Assembly (NCBI GenBank): GCA_009746045.1
Contig: RPFO01000418.1
Location: 2,663,834 to 2,727,833, forward strand
Source of the DNA: Mesostigma viride
Lineage: Eukaryota > Streptophyta > Mesostigmatophyceae > Mesostigmatales > Mesostigmataceae
Length of the DNA stretch: 64,000 nt
Direction: 5' to 3'
Positions 20,513-31,702 of this stretch are shown piece after piece. The position numbers were made by a program, and so were the translations under genes. Below the pieces are notes generated by a model that did not search any database, was not told where the DNA came from, and saw nothing but the letters and a program-made list of their open reading frames with translations. Numbering within the stretch: the first letter of the stretch is position 1; the number at the start of each line of letters is the position of its first letter.

Positions 20513-21575
20513 AGAATGATAGATTACGGAGGTGAGATAGGCATGCAACATAAGGAAAAACCCGATAACTGGGAGAATAACCCTGAAGAAATTAATAGTA
20601 ATCTGACACAGACATCCAAGGATCACGCCAGCGGCACAAGGTACAACTAACTATACATCACAAAACTACACGCAGCAACAGCGCTGCCGGCCCACCATGC
20701 AGGCCTGGAAGGGATCTAGACCGCATGGGTCGCGACAAAGTCGGCCCGGGTGCGGCGGAATAACACATCAGCCACGGTGCGAGTGAGGGCGAGTGACAGG
20801 CGCTGCCGCCAATACGAGGACCACGTGCGGGCGGACCACGGGGCGGTCTGACCCTCGAGGTCGAGGCGGTCTTCACGGCGCTGGCAGCACTCGTGGAAAA
20901 ACTCCGCTGTCTTGGGGCCCATGGCCCCGGACTCCTCAAGGACAAAGGGGATGACCCGGTGGGGCCCCACATTGCCGTATAGGAGGCAAACTTGTCGCGC
21001 TCAGCCACAGCGGCAGCAGCGCCGGCATCCACAGCCGCCCGGAGGATGTGGCGACCGGAAAGCGGCCGAGCCACGGAGACATCGATGAGCAGGTGGCAAC
21101 CCTGCCCGTCGTAGTCAAGCGCGGTAATGTCGGGGCAGTGGTTGGGTGAGTAGAGGGCGGCCCCATCCGCGTCCTCGCACTTGATGGTGGAGTGGGGAAA
21201 GACCGACCGAACCATGGCACACACCACCTGGAGGAGAGCGGTATGGAGATAGAGGAACCAGTTCTGGTTCTGCTGGCCACCCATGCACGCGATGTAGTGC
21301 GTCCCAGTAGTATCCAGAGCAAGCCCGCAGCTGCCGCAGGACGCACCCGCCGTGATGAGAGGTTGCGAGGCAAAGAGCTGGTGGCGGAGAGCGATGGCGT
21401 AAAGGGCCGGAACCAGCGTGAACAAAGGGCTCATGGGGAGGGCGCGCAGGAATGCGGACCCCACGCTCCCCTCAAGGGAAACGGAGTGAAGCCAAGCCTT
21501 CCCCTGATCGTTCAAGCTCGCATGCAGACCCATCCAGTCGGCACAGTGTAGTATACCCGCGTAGGTCTTTTGTAC
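20513..21575 (-). pseudogene. Related LINE, minus strand, ORF2 C-terminus
   Basis: Reading on the minus strand from about 21560, residues parallel to the forward copy appear: GLHASLNDQGKAWLHSVSL, CGSCGLALDTTGTHYIACMG and PDITALDYDGQGCHLLIDVSV. A frame break near 20970 separates the end (REDRLDLEGQTAPWSARTW to the stop at about 20718). Protein similarity to the forward copy is high but clearly imperfect, and the 3' UTR is different, so it is a sister subfamily. Its 5' end abuts TACTATATATATAG and its 3' tail abuts the forward copy in TA-rich DNA. Confidence 0.75.
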
Positions 21576-21610
21576 TATATATATAGATCGCTATAGTACG
21601 TGGTTGCTCC

Positions 21611-21617
<7 letters not shown>

Positions 21618-21705
<88 letters not shown>

Positions 21706-21713
21706 ACTCTCTC
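21618..21713 (+). repeat. (CT)n microsatellite
   Basis: About 95 bases of nearly perfect TC dinucleotide repeat, interrupted only near the right end by CACTCACT. Reading frames across it on either strand are artefacts of the repeat. Confidence 0.95.
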
Positions 21714-21945
21714 TCTCGTTCTGGGGAGGTGTTGCCTGCAGTGTAAGGTACTGGTACGAGCACCATGCCAACACGGCTTCAAGCAAGGAATGCCAGAGAG
21801 ACAGAAGACGGGACCAGAGAAAGGGACTCAGAGAATAGAGAGATAGAACAGGTAGACAACCACCAACAAGGTACAGATGTGCTCGAGGTACCACAGCACG
21901 TCCAAGCAGGGACAAATAGCACTTGGTGAGGACATGGAGAGACCT

Positions 21946-22197
21946 TGTCACGTCCGTGATCATTTACGTCCGTACACTCAAGAAGTTACGCGGTTGCCGT
22001 AATCGGAATCGTTACCGACGTTTGGTTGGTTCCGATTCAGTAGGCCGCAGGCTTTGTTCCTTGGGCCGGTGTGGAGCGCCGCGCCGGAAAGGCCTGAATT
22101 TCTAGAGTGACAGTCTTAGGTGACCTGACTTAGGTTTAGGCGCAAGACTTTGGGGCGCAAAGCCTTGGTGGCTTGCGCAATATTCCGGTGCGTGACA
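21946..22197 (+). repeat. Possible LTR of a further Ty3 family
   Basis: The stretch starts TGTCACGTCCG, ends GCGTGACA and contains a GGAGCGCCGCGCCGG core, all in the style of the Ty3-A and Ty3-B LTRs. The flanking five bases (GACCT and TTTGG) do not match, so it is not a clean solo LTR. A candidate primer site TGGCAG lies three bases downstream. No second copy is visible in the window. Confidence 0.35.
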
Positions 22198-23007
22198 TTT
22201 GGCAGTTACGAATCTGTTGTATTGTCCAGACGGAATGATGTTCAGTCCATTGGACAAAGCTAGATACGCAGATCGAAGTGTGCGGTGTGCTGGCTCGCAC
22301 GTGGCTGTCGAACAGACTTGCTCTGCATTTTGCTGGCAGTCTAACTGCACGTCAGGCGGCTTGCTGGCAAATGCGACAGCGCATGGAGGCCGGGATTTTT
22401 GGAGGTATTTAGGAGCACAGCAGCGGCCATGGTGGTCGTTGTTCGCTCGTTACTCTCCCTCACAACTTGGTGTTGTCGTCAAGGGGTTTAATAGTGGAAC
22501 AATCCGGAGCAGCCCCCGAGAGTGGTTGCAATGAGTAATTGTCATGAGATTGGTTGACGGAAGTGATAACTGTTTGGTTTCGTCAAGATGATGTGTGTAT
22601 TGTGGGCGAGACTCGGGAAGGAAACCGGTCGTCGTTGGCCAGTGAGCCATAGCTGGGGTAAGCGGGATAGGTAGACAGGATAGGGGGCGCTAAAGGACAC
22701 TGCCAGCCGTAAGCCAAGCGGAGCAGTGTGGCGTCACCCGAGGCCTGCTAGGTTATCAAGAACCGCTTAGCCTTATTTGGACAGTGACGCACAAGTACGA
22801 CATTATACGACTAGACAACACTTGTATTCTTGTCGATGTCTTTTGAAATTAAATGTGAATGGTTTGGTTGCTTTCCAAATATATAAAGCATCATGGTTTT
22901 ATTCTACACCTGGCTGGCTATGTACGGAATTGCCTGTCATGAGGTCGGCGGCCAAGTATGTCCGTGACCTGCATCTCACAGGATTTTGAATATAGTGGAT
23001 CACACAC

Positions 23008-23208
23008 ATGAGTACTCTATTGCTATGGATATGCATTCCAAGTGATAGGCTAGGATATAATGGCACGCAAACGCGACAACCTGCGGAAGGCTCCCCACGA
23101 TCCAGCTACCAGGACCCTAGTAGAAGTCCACCAGATGAGGACAATCTAGACTCCAGAATAGAACAAGACGAAGACAGGCGTGACCGGGAGATGCTCCAGG
23201 GGGGTTCC

Positions 23209-23257
<49 letters not shown>

Positions 23258-23781
23258 GGCAGCAGCAGCAGCTCCCGCCGCAGCAGCAACAACCTCAGAC
23301 GAGGCCACAATGGCTGCCGCAGTACCCTGAGCAGCACGGGGAAGAGAATGAAGACACCCTGCACTGTCGTTATCGGCAGCCCGCCACGGAGCGACCATCG
23401 CATCCCTGGGCGGGGCGGGGTCGCCCTCAGGGACCTCCGCCGGTCCCAACCCACCGGGGCAGACGTAGAGTGTCCTTCGGCAGTACTTCCCTGTTACCCA
23501 CGGTGTTATGGAATTCGGATGATGACGGAGAGGTCACCCGGGCAGATGGCGAGTTCGGCGATTTGGAGGGGGCCGTGGAGGATGTCGAGGAACCAGGGAC
23601 ACAGGGCCTGCCCTTTGGAGCTCATAGGCCACGGGCCCGGCTAGGGGATGACAGAAGCAGCGTCACTGCTCGCGACGAGGAGACTCATACACCCGTCTGC
23701 AGCGACCTGTCCCCCAGTCGCAGCGTCCACGGGCGCATGACAGCAGCATGGTCCACTCGCCTGCGGTCGTCAGCAACCTGA
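23008..23781 (+). CDS. Glutamine-rich ORF, possibly the Ty3-B Gag N-terminal region
   Basis: A 257-codon frame, low complexity in its middle: about 15 consecutive Gln from a CAG tract, then mixed Gln/Pro, then acidic patches (SDDDGEV, EDVEEPG). No domain is recognised. It ends about 120 bases before the foldback cluster, beyond which clear Gag homology begins, so it may be an N-terminal extension of Ty3-B Gag or part of another element. Its left end lacks a homologue in Ty3-A. ATG at 23008 is the first in-frame start, not a proven one. Confidence 0.35.
23213..23280 (+). repeat. CAG trinucleotide repeat
   Basis: A (CAG)n tract with single CAA/CGG interruptions that encodes polyglutamine in the overlapping frame. 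Confidence 0.9.
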
Positions 23782-23901
23782 ATTTCAGCAGGGTGGCCTT
23801 GGACGACCCGGGGTATGAACACCCATCGTCTGTACAGGTGCGGCGGACGCACGGCACGCCGGCCAGATCCGGATCTCTCCCCCGGTCGCAGCCCCCAGCA
23901 G

Positions 23902-24788
23902 TTAGGTGAAATAGTGCCGGAACCTTTTTGCCGTTGGGGCAAATCGGGCCGGAACACTATTTTGCCCGGATTCACCATGCACTTCCGAGCACCTACGTTA
24001 ATTCGGCCGAATTAACTTGGGTGCTCGGAAGTGGTGAATCTGGGCAAAATAGTGTTCCGAACCGATTTGCCCCAACGGCAAAAAGGTTCCGGCACTATTT
24101 CACCTAACTAAAACCTGGCCCCGGGGAGGGGGAGTCGAATAGACCTGGAGACAACCGCCTAGGCTAGTGCACGCAAATGATATTGCGCCAGAACTGTCTC
24201 TGGCAGGTTTCGAACCCCTGACCTCCAACAAGGTGCACAGGTCTTAGTTAGGTGAAATAGTCCCGGAACCTTTTTGCCGTTGGGGCAAATTGGTCCGGAA
24301 CACTATTTTGCCCGGATTCACCACTTCCGAGCACCCAAGTTAATTTGGCCGAATTAACTTGGGTGCTCGGAAGTGGTGAATCCGGGCAAAATAGTGTTCC
24401 GAACCGATTTGCCCCAACGGCAAAAAGGTTCCGGGACTATTTCACCTAACTAAGACCTGTGCACCTTGGAGGTCAGGGGTTCGAAACCTGCCAGAGACAG
24501 TTCTGGCGCAATATCATTTGCGTGCACTAGCCTAGGCGGTTGTCTCCAGGTCTATTCGACTCCCCCTCCCCGGGGCCAGGTTTTAGTTAGGTGAAATAGT
24601 GCCGGAACCTTTTTGCCGTTGGGGCAAATCGGGCCGGAACACTATTTTGCCCGGATTCGCCACTTCCGAGCACCCAAGTTAATTCGGCCGAATTAACGTA
24701 GGTGCTCGGAAGTGGTGAATCCGGGCAAAATAGTGTTCCTGCCCGATTTGCCCCAACGGCAAAAAGGTTCCGGCACTATTTCACCTAA
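23902..24788. repeat. 887-bp superpalindrome of three foldback MITEs and two inverted SINE-like arms
   Basis: Three copies of a 202-206 bp foldback unit lie at 23902-24107, 24248-24449 and 24587-24788. Each unit starts TTAGGTGAAATAGT and ends with its reverse complement, and each is close to a perfect hairpin with arms of about 100 bases. Between units 1 and 2 lies a segment of about 140 bases (24108-24247), and between units 2 and 3 its reverse complement (24450-24586). The whole block is therefore palindromic about 24348. Left flank CCCAGCAG and right flank CTCCAG interrupt the Ty3-B gag side. Confidence 0.9.
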
Positions 24789-25850
24789 CTCCAGCCTTCG
24801 GCTCCATCGCCTATCGTGAGGTCGGTGGGCCCAAGCCTAATACGGTGAAGGCCCCACCGATGCCCACGTTCAAGAATGTTCCCAAGCTGCACGCGGACAT
24901 GAAACCGCGGGAGATTGACGAATGGGGGCGCATGCATGTGGCAACAGCAGTATACCGTCTGGTGCAACCACCACAGTTGGGAACTGGCCACCTGCGATCT
25001 CATCCCGCATGTCGTCAACACCTGCATGGACCCCTCGGTGGTGAGCATCCTGAACTGTGAGAGCATCGCATCCCAGTCGTACCCGCAAACCGTAGAGGAG
25101 CTGATGCGGACCAGGTGCGCCGCAAGCTGGTGCCCCCAGATGCTGTAATCCACGAGCGACTCGCCTTCGGCAAGCTGCGCCAGGGAGCCACTCCGAATCG
25201 CGAGTTTCTATATCCAAGTTTGAGTCTAGCGCCGCCTACCTGACCGACATGACCTGGTACGAGTAGTACAAGATCCGGTTCATTGAGGTACTCAATCCCG
25301 AGCTACAGGACGAGGTACTGAAGCACTATACGCTGAGGTTTCTTGGGAGGAGTGGGACATCTTGAATATCCAGAGGTATCTTCTGCAGGTGGCCGATGTG
25401 GTGACTCGCGGGCGCGCGCCCTCGGTGCGTGGTTTCTTTAGACCAGCTCCCCCGCGGCGGGTGAATCAGTTGTACTCCACTGAGTTCGCCGGCGAGGAGG
25501 AGGAAGACTACAGGGACGACCCTGAGGATGGCTATGCTGACCAGGGTGTCAACGCTATCGATGCCAGCAAGGCGCGTTGCTTCATGTGCAGTGAGGTGGG
25601 ACACCTCAAGCGCGACTGTCCCAAGCTCCGGGGCAGGCACACCGGTCGTGGCGCAGGGGAGACTGAGCCCAGGTTCTCCGGCCCGGCGTTCGGCAGTAGC
25701 CCCGACTCCTCCGGCCCCCGGGACAAGCCCCGCAACGCGGGGGAGCGGGCGGCTCGCCTGCAGCATGCCAGGCAAGCCCCGACCCAGTACCATGCAGCAG
25801 CCGCGACGGCCCGCGACCAGCTCTACCAAGGGCGTGTTGCGCGCGGTTAA
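24789..25850 (+). pseudogene. gag: Ty3-B Gag, frameshifted, with CCHC knuckle
   Basis: Pieces in different frames align with Ty3-A Gag in order. First comes PMPTFKNVPKLHADMKPREI (about 24858). Next is NHHSWELATCDLIPHVVNTC followed by LNCESIASQSYPQTVEEL (about 24985-25110). Then come a damaged middle and EWDILNIQRYLLQVADVVT (about 25350). At about 25579-25620 is the zinc knuckle CFMCSEVGHLKRDC. GC content is far higher than in Ty3-A although the residues are conserved. At least two frameshifts and stops make it non-functional. Its left side is interrupted by the foldback cluster. Confidence 0.85.
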
Positions 25851-26209
25851 CGAGATCGAGGCGCGGCGGCAATCCTCCTCTTCCGGTCAGACGCAATTAC
25901 TCAGTGGCTGGATACGAGTATGATGACGAGGAGGAGGCTGACGAAGAGGAGGAGGGGGGGGAAGAGGGCGGGCGGTCGGGCGAGGCGGCCTCCCGTCCCA
26001 CCGCTCCTCGGGAGTAGTAGCCTTACCCGTGGGGTTGGGCCCCGGGGTAGATGGTAGGGTAGATAGATCAGATAGTCGCCCTGACGCGGAGTCAATTAGA
26101 ATAGAGGTAGACGTCAATCACGTGGCTTCCGGCTCAGACGCGGCCACCCAACCGGCGCGCGCGTCTCACGGAGGCCCGCGACATTTGTTTCTTTTCAGTG
26201 GGGGTTTAC

Positions 26210-27516
26210 TTGTTCCTCCCACCGTCCTTGACCCGTATTTGAAAGAGAAAACGGTCATGGACGTGAAGTTTTTGGTCGACACCGGCGCCTCCATGTCCTT
26301 CAACAACGACTGAGGCCCTGGCGCGCCGGCTGGGTCTGACCCCTCGCCCGCACACCACGGCCGTGCATGTGACCTATTCGGACGGTCGCCAACACCGGTC
26401 GCCCGGCCTGGCAGATATCAAGGGTGTGCTGCAAGGCACGCCGGTGGACTTGGCGGCGACTATCGCGCCGCTGGGAGCCGCAGACATCATCATTGGGCTG
26501 GACTGGTTGGACAAGCAGGATGTGGACATCAGTGTGCGCCAACGAGTAGTTTGGTTTCCGGATGGATCCTTTTGGTGTCCCGACAGTGAGTACAGGGCAC
26601 AGGCCGCCGAGGTACATAACATTACACACGAGCGCCCGGCGGACGGGCCTCGACCAGCATCCCAGATCCTGATGAGCAGCAAGACGCTGGCACGCCAACT
26701 TTGGAAGGGCAAGGAGTACACGATGTACCGCATCGACCTGGAGAGCACTCAGGCCATGCTCAACGAGATCGGCGTCGGCTTCACCCCGGACGAGCTGGCG
26801 CGGTTCAACGCCATCTTGGAGAAGCGCGCCACTCTCTTCGCGGACCGCACGCCACAGTTCCCTCCCCATCGTTCGGTGCTGCACCGTATTCAGGTTCAGG
26901 AGGGTTCCGGGCCTACAGCGTCCCCCATGTACCGCATGGGTCCGGTCGAGCTGGTGGAGCTCAAGAAGATTCTCATTTCGCTGCTCGACGCTGGGCTCAT
27001 CGAGCCCAGCAACAGTCCCTTCTCCGCAGGCGTGCTGCTCGTCCCCAAGCCAGGGGGCAAGTGGCGGCTGGTGACTGTCTACCGGAAGCTGAACGTCACC
27101 ACGGTCAAGTCCAAGTATCCCCTGCCGAGGATCGACGACATCTTCAACCGCGTCCAAGGGGCTTCGTGTTTCACGGTCATCGACTGTGCGGACGGGTTTT
27201 GGCAGCTGCGCATCGCGCCGGAGGACTGCCACAAGACTGCGTTCGCCACGCCCTTCGGTCACTACCAGTTTCGGGTGGCGGCGATGGGCCTGTGTAATTC
27301 GCCCGCGTCCTTCCAGATGCTGATGAACGACATCCTCCGTCCGGTGATGGGCACGGCCCACCTGCCGCAGGTCTCCCAGGATCTGACGGACCCGCAGAAG
27401 GGGGCGCGCCCACCTTGGACCTACAAGCGCACGTGCGCGCTGGCGTACCTGGACGACATACTGGTGTATTCCAGAACGTTCGAGGAGCACCTGGAGGATG
27501 TTGAGGCGGTGCTGCA
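26210..27516 (+). pseudogene. pol: Ty3-B Pol part 1: protease and reverse transcriptase
   Basis: The first frame gives FSGGLLVPPTVLDPYLKEK and the protease motif FLVDTGASMSF (D-T-G), then breaks near 26305. From 26363 a 380-codon frame carries the rest of the protease (IIIGLDWL), the RT fingers, FTVIDCADGFWQLRIAPEDC and the polymerase box YLDD (at about 27450). One conserved Asp is replaced (LVTVYRK where Ty3-A has LVTDYRK). The sequence is cut at 27516 by the CACTA insertion; the next residues continue at 37717 (IMEDEHLSARKAKV). The last 35 codons of the open frame are transposon sequence. Confidence 0.88.
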
Positions 27517-27539
27517 CACTAGGAAGTCGGAAAAAATTC

Positions 27540-27960
27540 GTCCTGAGATCTCTTGAGATTCTCCTGAGTTTTTTTTTGACAAATCTTGAGAAATCCTGAG
27601 AAATCCTGAGATGTCCTGAGAATATCTTGAGATTGTCCTGAGATTCATCCTGAGTTTTCCTGAGATTGTCCTGAGATTCATCCTGATATTTCGTCTTCAC
27701 AAAATCTGGTAAGTGCACACCTCGGGTCCTGAGATTCTGGTGAAAAACTCAGGTCTTGAGATTTTGACTTTGTAGTGAAAATCTCAGGACAAAATCTCAG
27801 GACAATCTCAGGACAATCTCAGGACAAAATCTCAGGACAATCTCAGGACAAAAAAAACGAGTCGAATCTCAAGAAATTCTCAGGACAATCTCAGGACAAA
27901 AAAACGTGTAGAATCTCAAGAAAATCAAGAACGTGCACAGGCGAATTCTCCAGCCATTCT
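27540..27960 (+). repeat. CACTA left subterminal repeats
   Basis: Many copies of TCCTGAGATT-like 8-20 base motifs occur up to about 27700. From about 27780 the same motif appears in the opposite orientation (ATCTCAGGACA), making the end partly self-complementary. Such arrays bind the transposon's own DNA-binding protein in known CACTA elements. Confidence 0.85.
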
Positions 27961-28462
27961 GGGACAAAAAAATGGTGTTATCAGGGACCGTCAGAAATAC
28001 AACAATGCAAGATGATTACAACAGGGGCATGACTCACAATCAGTGCATTTATTACATTGATAAATATCATGTTACAGCTTGCATACATCATCCACAGCAA
28101 ACATGCTGTCAACTGACATTCGTAGTCATGTCTTGCTGAAAGGGAAAAACTGATTCATTCTTGGAATCAGGGAAGTTTGTGTACATCTTCACACAATTCT
28201 TCACGAGAAGAGTTCTCATGCCTCTCCCATACTGTTCAGAGTCCGCATGTTTCGTTCTACGTCTTCCTGCACGTAGGAGCACAATTAAGAAGGACAAAGC
28301 AGCAAGGCAGGGCCAGAATCAGAAAGGCTGCAGGATGTGCAAATGTACACCAAATCCAAAATGACGAGACAGTAAAAAATCACGCTCGTACACGAGACAA
28401 AAAAATCGCTTTGTAGTGCAAAAAAATGGAATCCTGTGCACCCTGATCGTGAAAACTTACAG

Positions 28463-31400
28463 CTATTCCAAAACTGGCTGGACTCGGTTTGATGCCATGC
28501 CTTCTGCCTTCTGGCCATTCAGCAGCTCGCAGTGTTTTGCTTGTGCCGCGCTGTCCGGGGTATTTTCCTGCACGCAAACAGCAGAGAGTTTGGACCATTG
28601 GGTTGCGCAAGTAGTCAGAAAAAGAATACACAACAAAACCGCAATGCAAACTCAGCAACAATTATAAAGATGGTAACATTTCCGTATCTGAGGAGCTGCG
28701 GAACTTACACATGGGATTGGTAGGCTTGAGCAGGATTCTGTCGGTGCAGATCTCTCCGCTTGTTTGTTGATGATGGCGTTCTTCTCAGCGAGCTCCTCTT
28801 GCATTTTTTTCAACTGCAACATCATGTTGGCAAGCACGGATTCCACCGATGACTCTGGTCCTCCCGTGGAGGGTGGCAGTGGGGCCGGAGGGGCTGGCAC
28901 GGCCGGGAGGGTGGCAGTGGGGCCGAAGGGGCTGGCACGGCCGTGGAGGGTGGCAGTGGGGCCGGAGGGGCTGGCACGGCCGTGGAGGGTGGCAGCAGTG
29001 GGGCCGGAGGGGCTGGCACGGCCGTGGAGGGTGGCAGTGGGGCCGGAGGGGCTGGCACGGCCGTGGAGGGTGGCAGTGGGGCCGGAGGGGCTGGCACGGC
29101 CGTGGAGGGTGGCAGCAGTGGGGCCGGAGGGGCTGGCACGGCCGTGGAGGGTGGCAGTGGGGCTGGCACATCCGGGGGGAAGGCACTTGACTCGTGTTCG
29201 TTTCTTCTGCCTTTCCAGGCAGGTCGTTCACCGTAACATTGCCCAACATCACCCATGAGAGCTCGCCAGACCCTCCTCACCGTAGTGCAATTTCCTCAGA
29301 TCAAAGCAATACCTTGATTCTGGCTCATCCCCGTTAGGAAACGCAAGCGTCCACGGGGACTTGTTCCGTGGCTTGACCATAGCAATGCGGCCTACATCCC
29401 ACACCAACTCATCCCCCAATCTCAGCTGCTTGCGCGCCTTCAGCAACCATTTTTGAGCTATGATGGTGCCAACCGGTACGGTGGTCGTTGTCACCTCTGT
29501 TGGAAGAGGCAACACAGTGGCCTGAGGGAGCACCTGCTTGATGTAGTGCATCAACCCCAGATCTGAAGGTGGTGGGCACTGAGCACGTGTCTTAGGTGCT
29601 GTTTGCGGCTGTGGAAGGACGGCAATGTTCTCTTCTAGAGGCTGCGGCGATGGCAGGACTGGATCATTTGTTGCAGATGGGGACTTGGTCTCTGTTGATC
29701 CGCGCCGGGCCTTGGAAACTGGCGCTGGTGTCATGCCCTTCCTCTTTGAAGAAGCCTGCGAAGGCACTGCACACATCAATTGCAAAAGAGAGACTTTGTT
29801 GGAATCATAAAAACAAACAGGGAATGCATTTACAAATGGGAAACGGGGAAGCTGCTGGTGAATGGGGGTTATGTATGCTATGGTGGCAAACGAACATAGC
29901 AAGGTCTTAATAAGGTTGAGCGAAAAGAAGATTAGAGTGCATCGTCAGTGCAGAAACTGAGATACTTGCTAAGTAAAATACAGGTATGCCAATGCAAAAA
30001 GAGACAAGAATAAAACAACCACGATTGGAAGTGATCTGATATTACTTACAGGGAATGGCCTGCTGCGTCACAGGTTCATCACCAGCAGCCCCCGGAGTGG
30101 GCTGGGGCAGGGCCTTTGAATCGATACATGGAGATTCGCATGCCAGCAGAAGCGATAATTGCTTCGAATAGTGGGGCTTCACATTTGGACCTGGTTCAGG
30201 TGCCAGGATGGGCACCAGCACCGGTGTCACTGTGCCAGCCACGTCCACGGCTGGATGAAAAAGGAAAGACACATGCAATTAAAGAAGTCAAAAGTCAGCT
30301 TGAATGAAACACAAAGAAAACCAATATACACAAAACGTGTGGGACTTCATAAAGATAATAATGCATAAAGTTGAAGGGTAAATACAGGCAAATTGATACG
30401 TTGTAAGTTTCCATGAAGCAACAGTAAGGCCCGTATACCAAAGGGGAAAAAAAGGGAACTTACGTGCCAGCACGGGGGCAGATGGACAGCCTGGCATGGG
30501 TGGTGGTGGCATGGCCACGAGAGGGGGTGCCGGCACGGCGCTCATCTGCTGGTCGAACTGCGCGTTGATAGCGTCGATTTGGGCCTGCAAAGCTGCAATC
30601 TTGGCGGCCCTTTCAGCCTCGAGGCTGGCAGGCAGCTGCATGGTCCCGGCGGTGACTGCAGCAGGCTTGGCTTTTGCTGTCGACTTGCCGGTTGCAGTTT
30701 TCTTTGCTTTTTGGACGCCCAGCTGTGGTGTTCACCATGAAGAACAAAGCACAGCATCCGAAGGAACATAATAATGCACTCGATCAGAAAACTATCGATG
30801 GCGAGTAGAAAGTACGGTTGCACTACAGATTGCTGACTGCACTCCGAGTGCAACGACAAGAACTGTGCCTGGCAAGCCAAAAAAAAAAATTTCCCCTCGC
30901 GGGGGGCGCTGGAAAACGGCAAAGGCAAAGCGGAGCCCGCCGCCTTTGGGCGGGCGTAGCGGAGCTTTGGGGGGCGTTTTCCAGCGCCCCCCGCGAGGGG
31001 AAATTTTTTTTTTGGCTTGCCAGGCGCTGTAGCGTTTCTCATACAGATTTCTCAAAACAGGGCAGCAATAAGATGATTTGCATCCCCAAGGAGGAAGGGA
31101 AGAACAACACGACGTCATACACAACGGATGCATACCAAGACACGGCAGTTCATGAGTTTCTTTGTTTAATTACCTGTTTGGGCTGGTTGGTTACGCAGGC
31201 AAGCGGGGCACGTTGCTGTTCAGCCTTAGCCACTCTGTTGGCATCTCTTTGCCGCTAGCTGCGCCTCGTGCTTTCGGATGTATAGACGCCTCGCTAGCTC
31301 CCTTTCAACTATCGCTTCAGTCTCAGCCAAAGCAGGAGGATCGGGGAGAGACTTCACTGCGGTTGTGGCCTCTGTCGGTCCGTTTAGGACTTCATTCAGT

Positions 31401-31702
31401 TTCCTGCTGCTCTCCGCCGCAACGGCTGCAGAGTACATGGCCTTTGCATCATTTAACTCGTCCTGGGCCAGTAGAGGTAAGAATTCAGAACAAATCGCCT
31501 TGATCCGAGCACAAACATCCTTCAGCAGTTCTTGATCTTGGTCCTTCTTTGCTACACCCTCCAGCAACCACTCCTTCGATTGCGCCGCGACGACTTCCCT
31601 AAGAGTCCGCAGCCGACAATCGGCTTGCACATGCTTAAGAGGGTGTTCCTCTACCGCCTTGGCAGCACGAAATTTGGCCCACTTTTGCAGATCAGCCACC
31701 AT
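28463..31702 (-). CDS. CACTA second gene (TNPA-like position), six exons, two suspected frame errors
   Basis: Model on the minus strand: 31702-31174, 30722-30464, 30250-30050, 29766-29281, 29210-28709, 28567-28463. Introns 1-3 and 5 have good GT..AG ends and join in phase; intron 4 (29280-29211) is weak. Exon 1 starts MVADLQKWAKFRAAKAVEEH and is charged; it needs one extra base near 31240 to reach its donor. Exon 2 is Ala/Lys-rich (KAKKTATGKSTAKAKPAA) then Pro-rich. Exon 4 holds WLLKARKQLRLGDELVWDVG. Exon 5 contains a Pro-rich 39-bp repeat, with one frame slip, and a coiled-coil (MMLQLKKMQEELAEKNAIIN). The last exon ends RVQPVLE and stop. No family was recognised. Position opposite the transposase suggests the DNA-binding accessory protein of CACTA elements (inference). 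Confidence 0.6.
28863..29172 (-). repeat. 39-bp coding minisatellite
   Basis: About eight units of GTGGAGGGTGGCAGTGGGGC-type sequence with GGAGGGGCTGGCACGGCC, some with an extra CAG. On the minus strand they encode PAPPAPLPPSTAV repeats. One unit lacks a base, which shifts the frame. Confidence 0.9.
30867..31025. repeat. 159-bp foldback inside intron 1 of the CACTA second gene
   Basis: Arms of about 55 bases begin GCCTGGCAAGCC, run through an A/T tract and TTTCCCCTCGCGGGGGGCGC, and return as the reverse complement. A GC-rich loop of about 50 bases separates them. The flanks share CTG. It looks like a small MITE nested in the CACTA intron. Confidence 0.75.

Noticed and set aside
23008-23781. 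Host transcription-factor-like polyglutamine protein
   Set aside because: Located inside Ty3-B between element parts, without any DNA-binding domain; element origin is more likely.
24470-24500. Genuine tRNA gene
   Set aside because: A T-arm-like box B is present, but no complete cloverleaf or acceptor stem can be built; a SINE-like origin is more plausible.
26300-27718. 472-codon minus-strand frame
   Set aside because: It lies antisense to the clearly conserved RT of Ty3-B and runs into CACTA terminal repeats; no family features.
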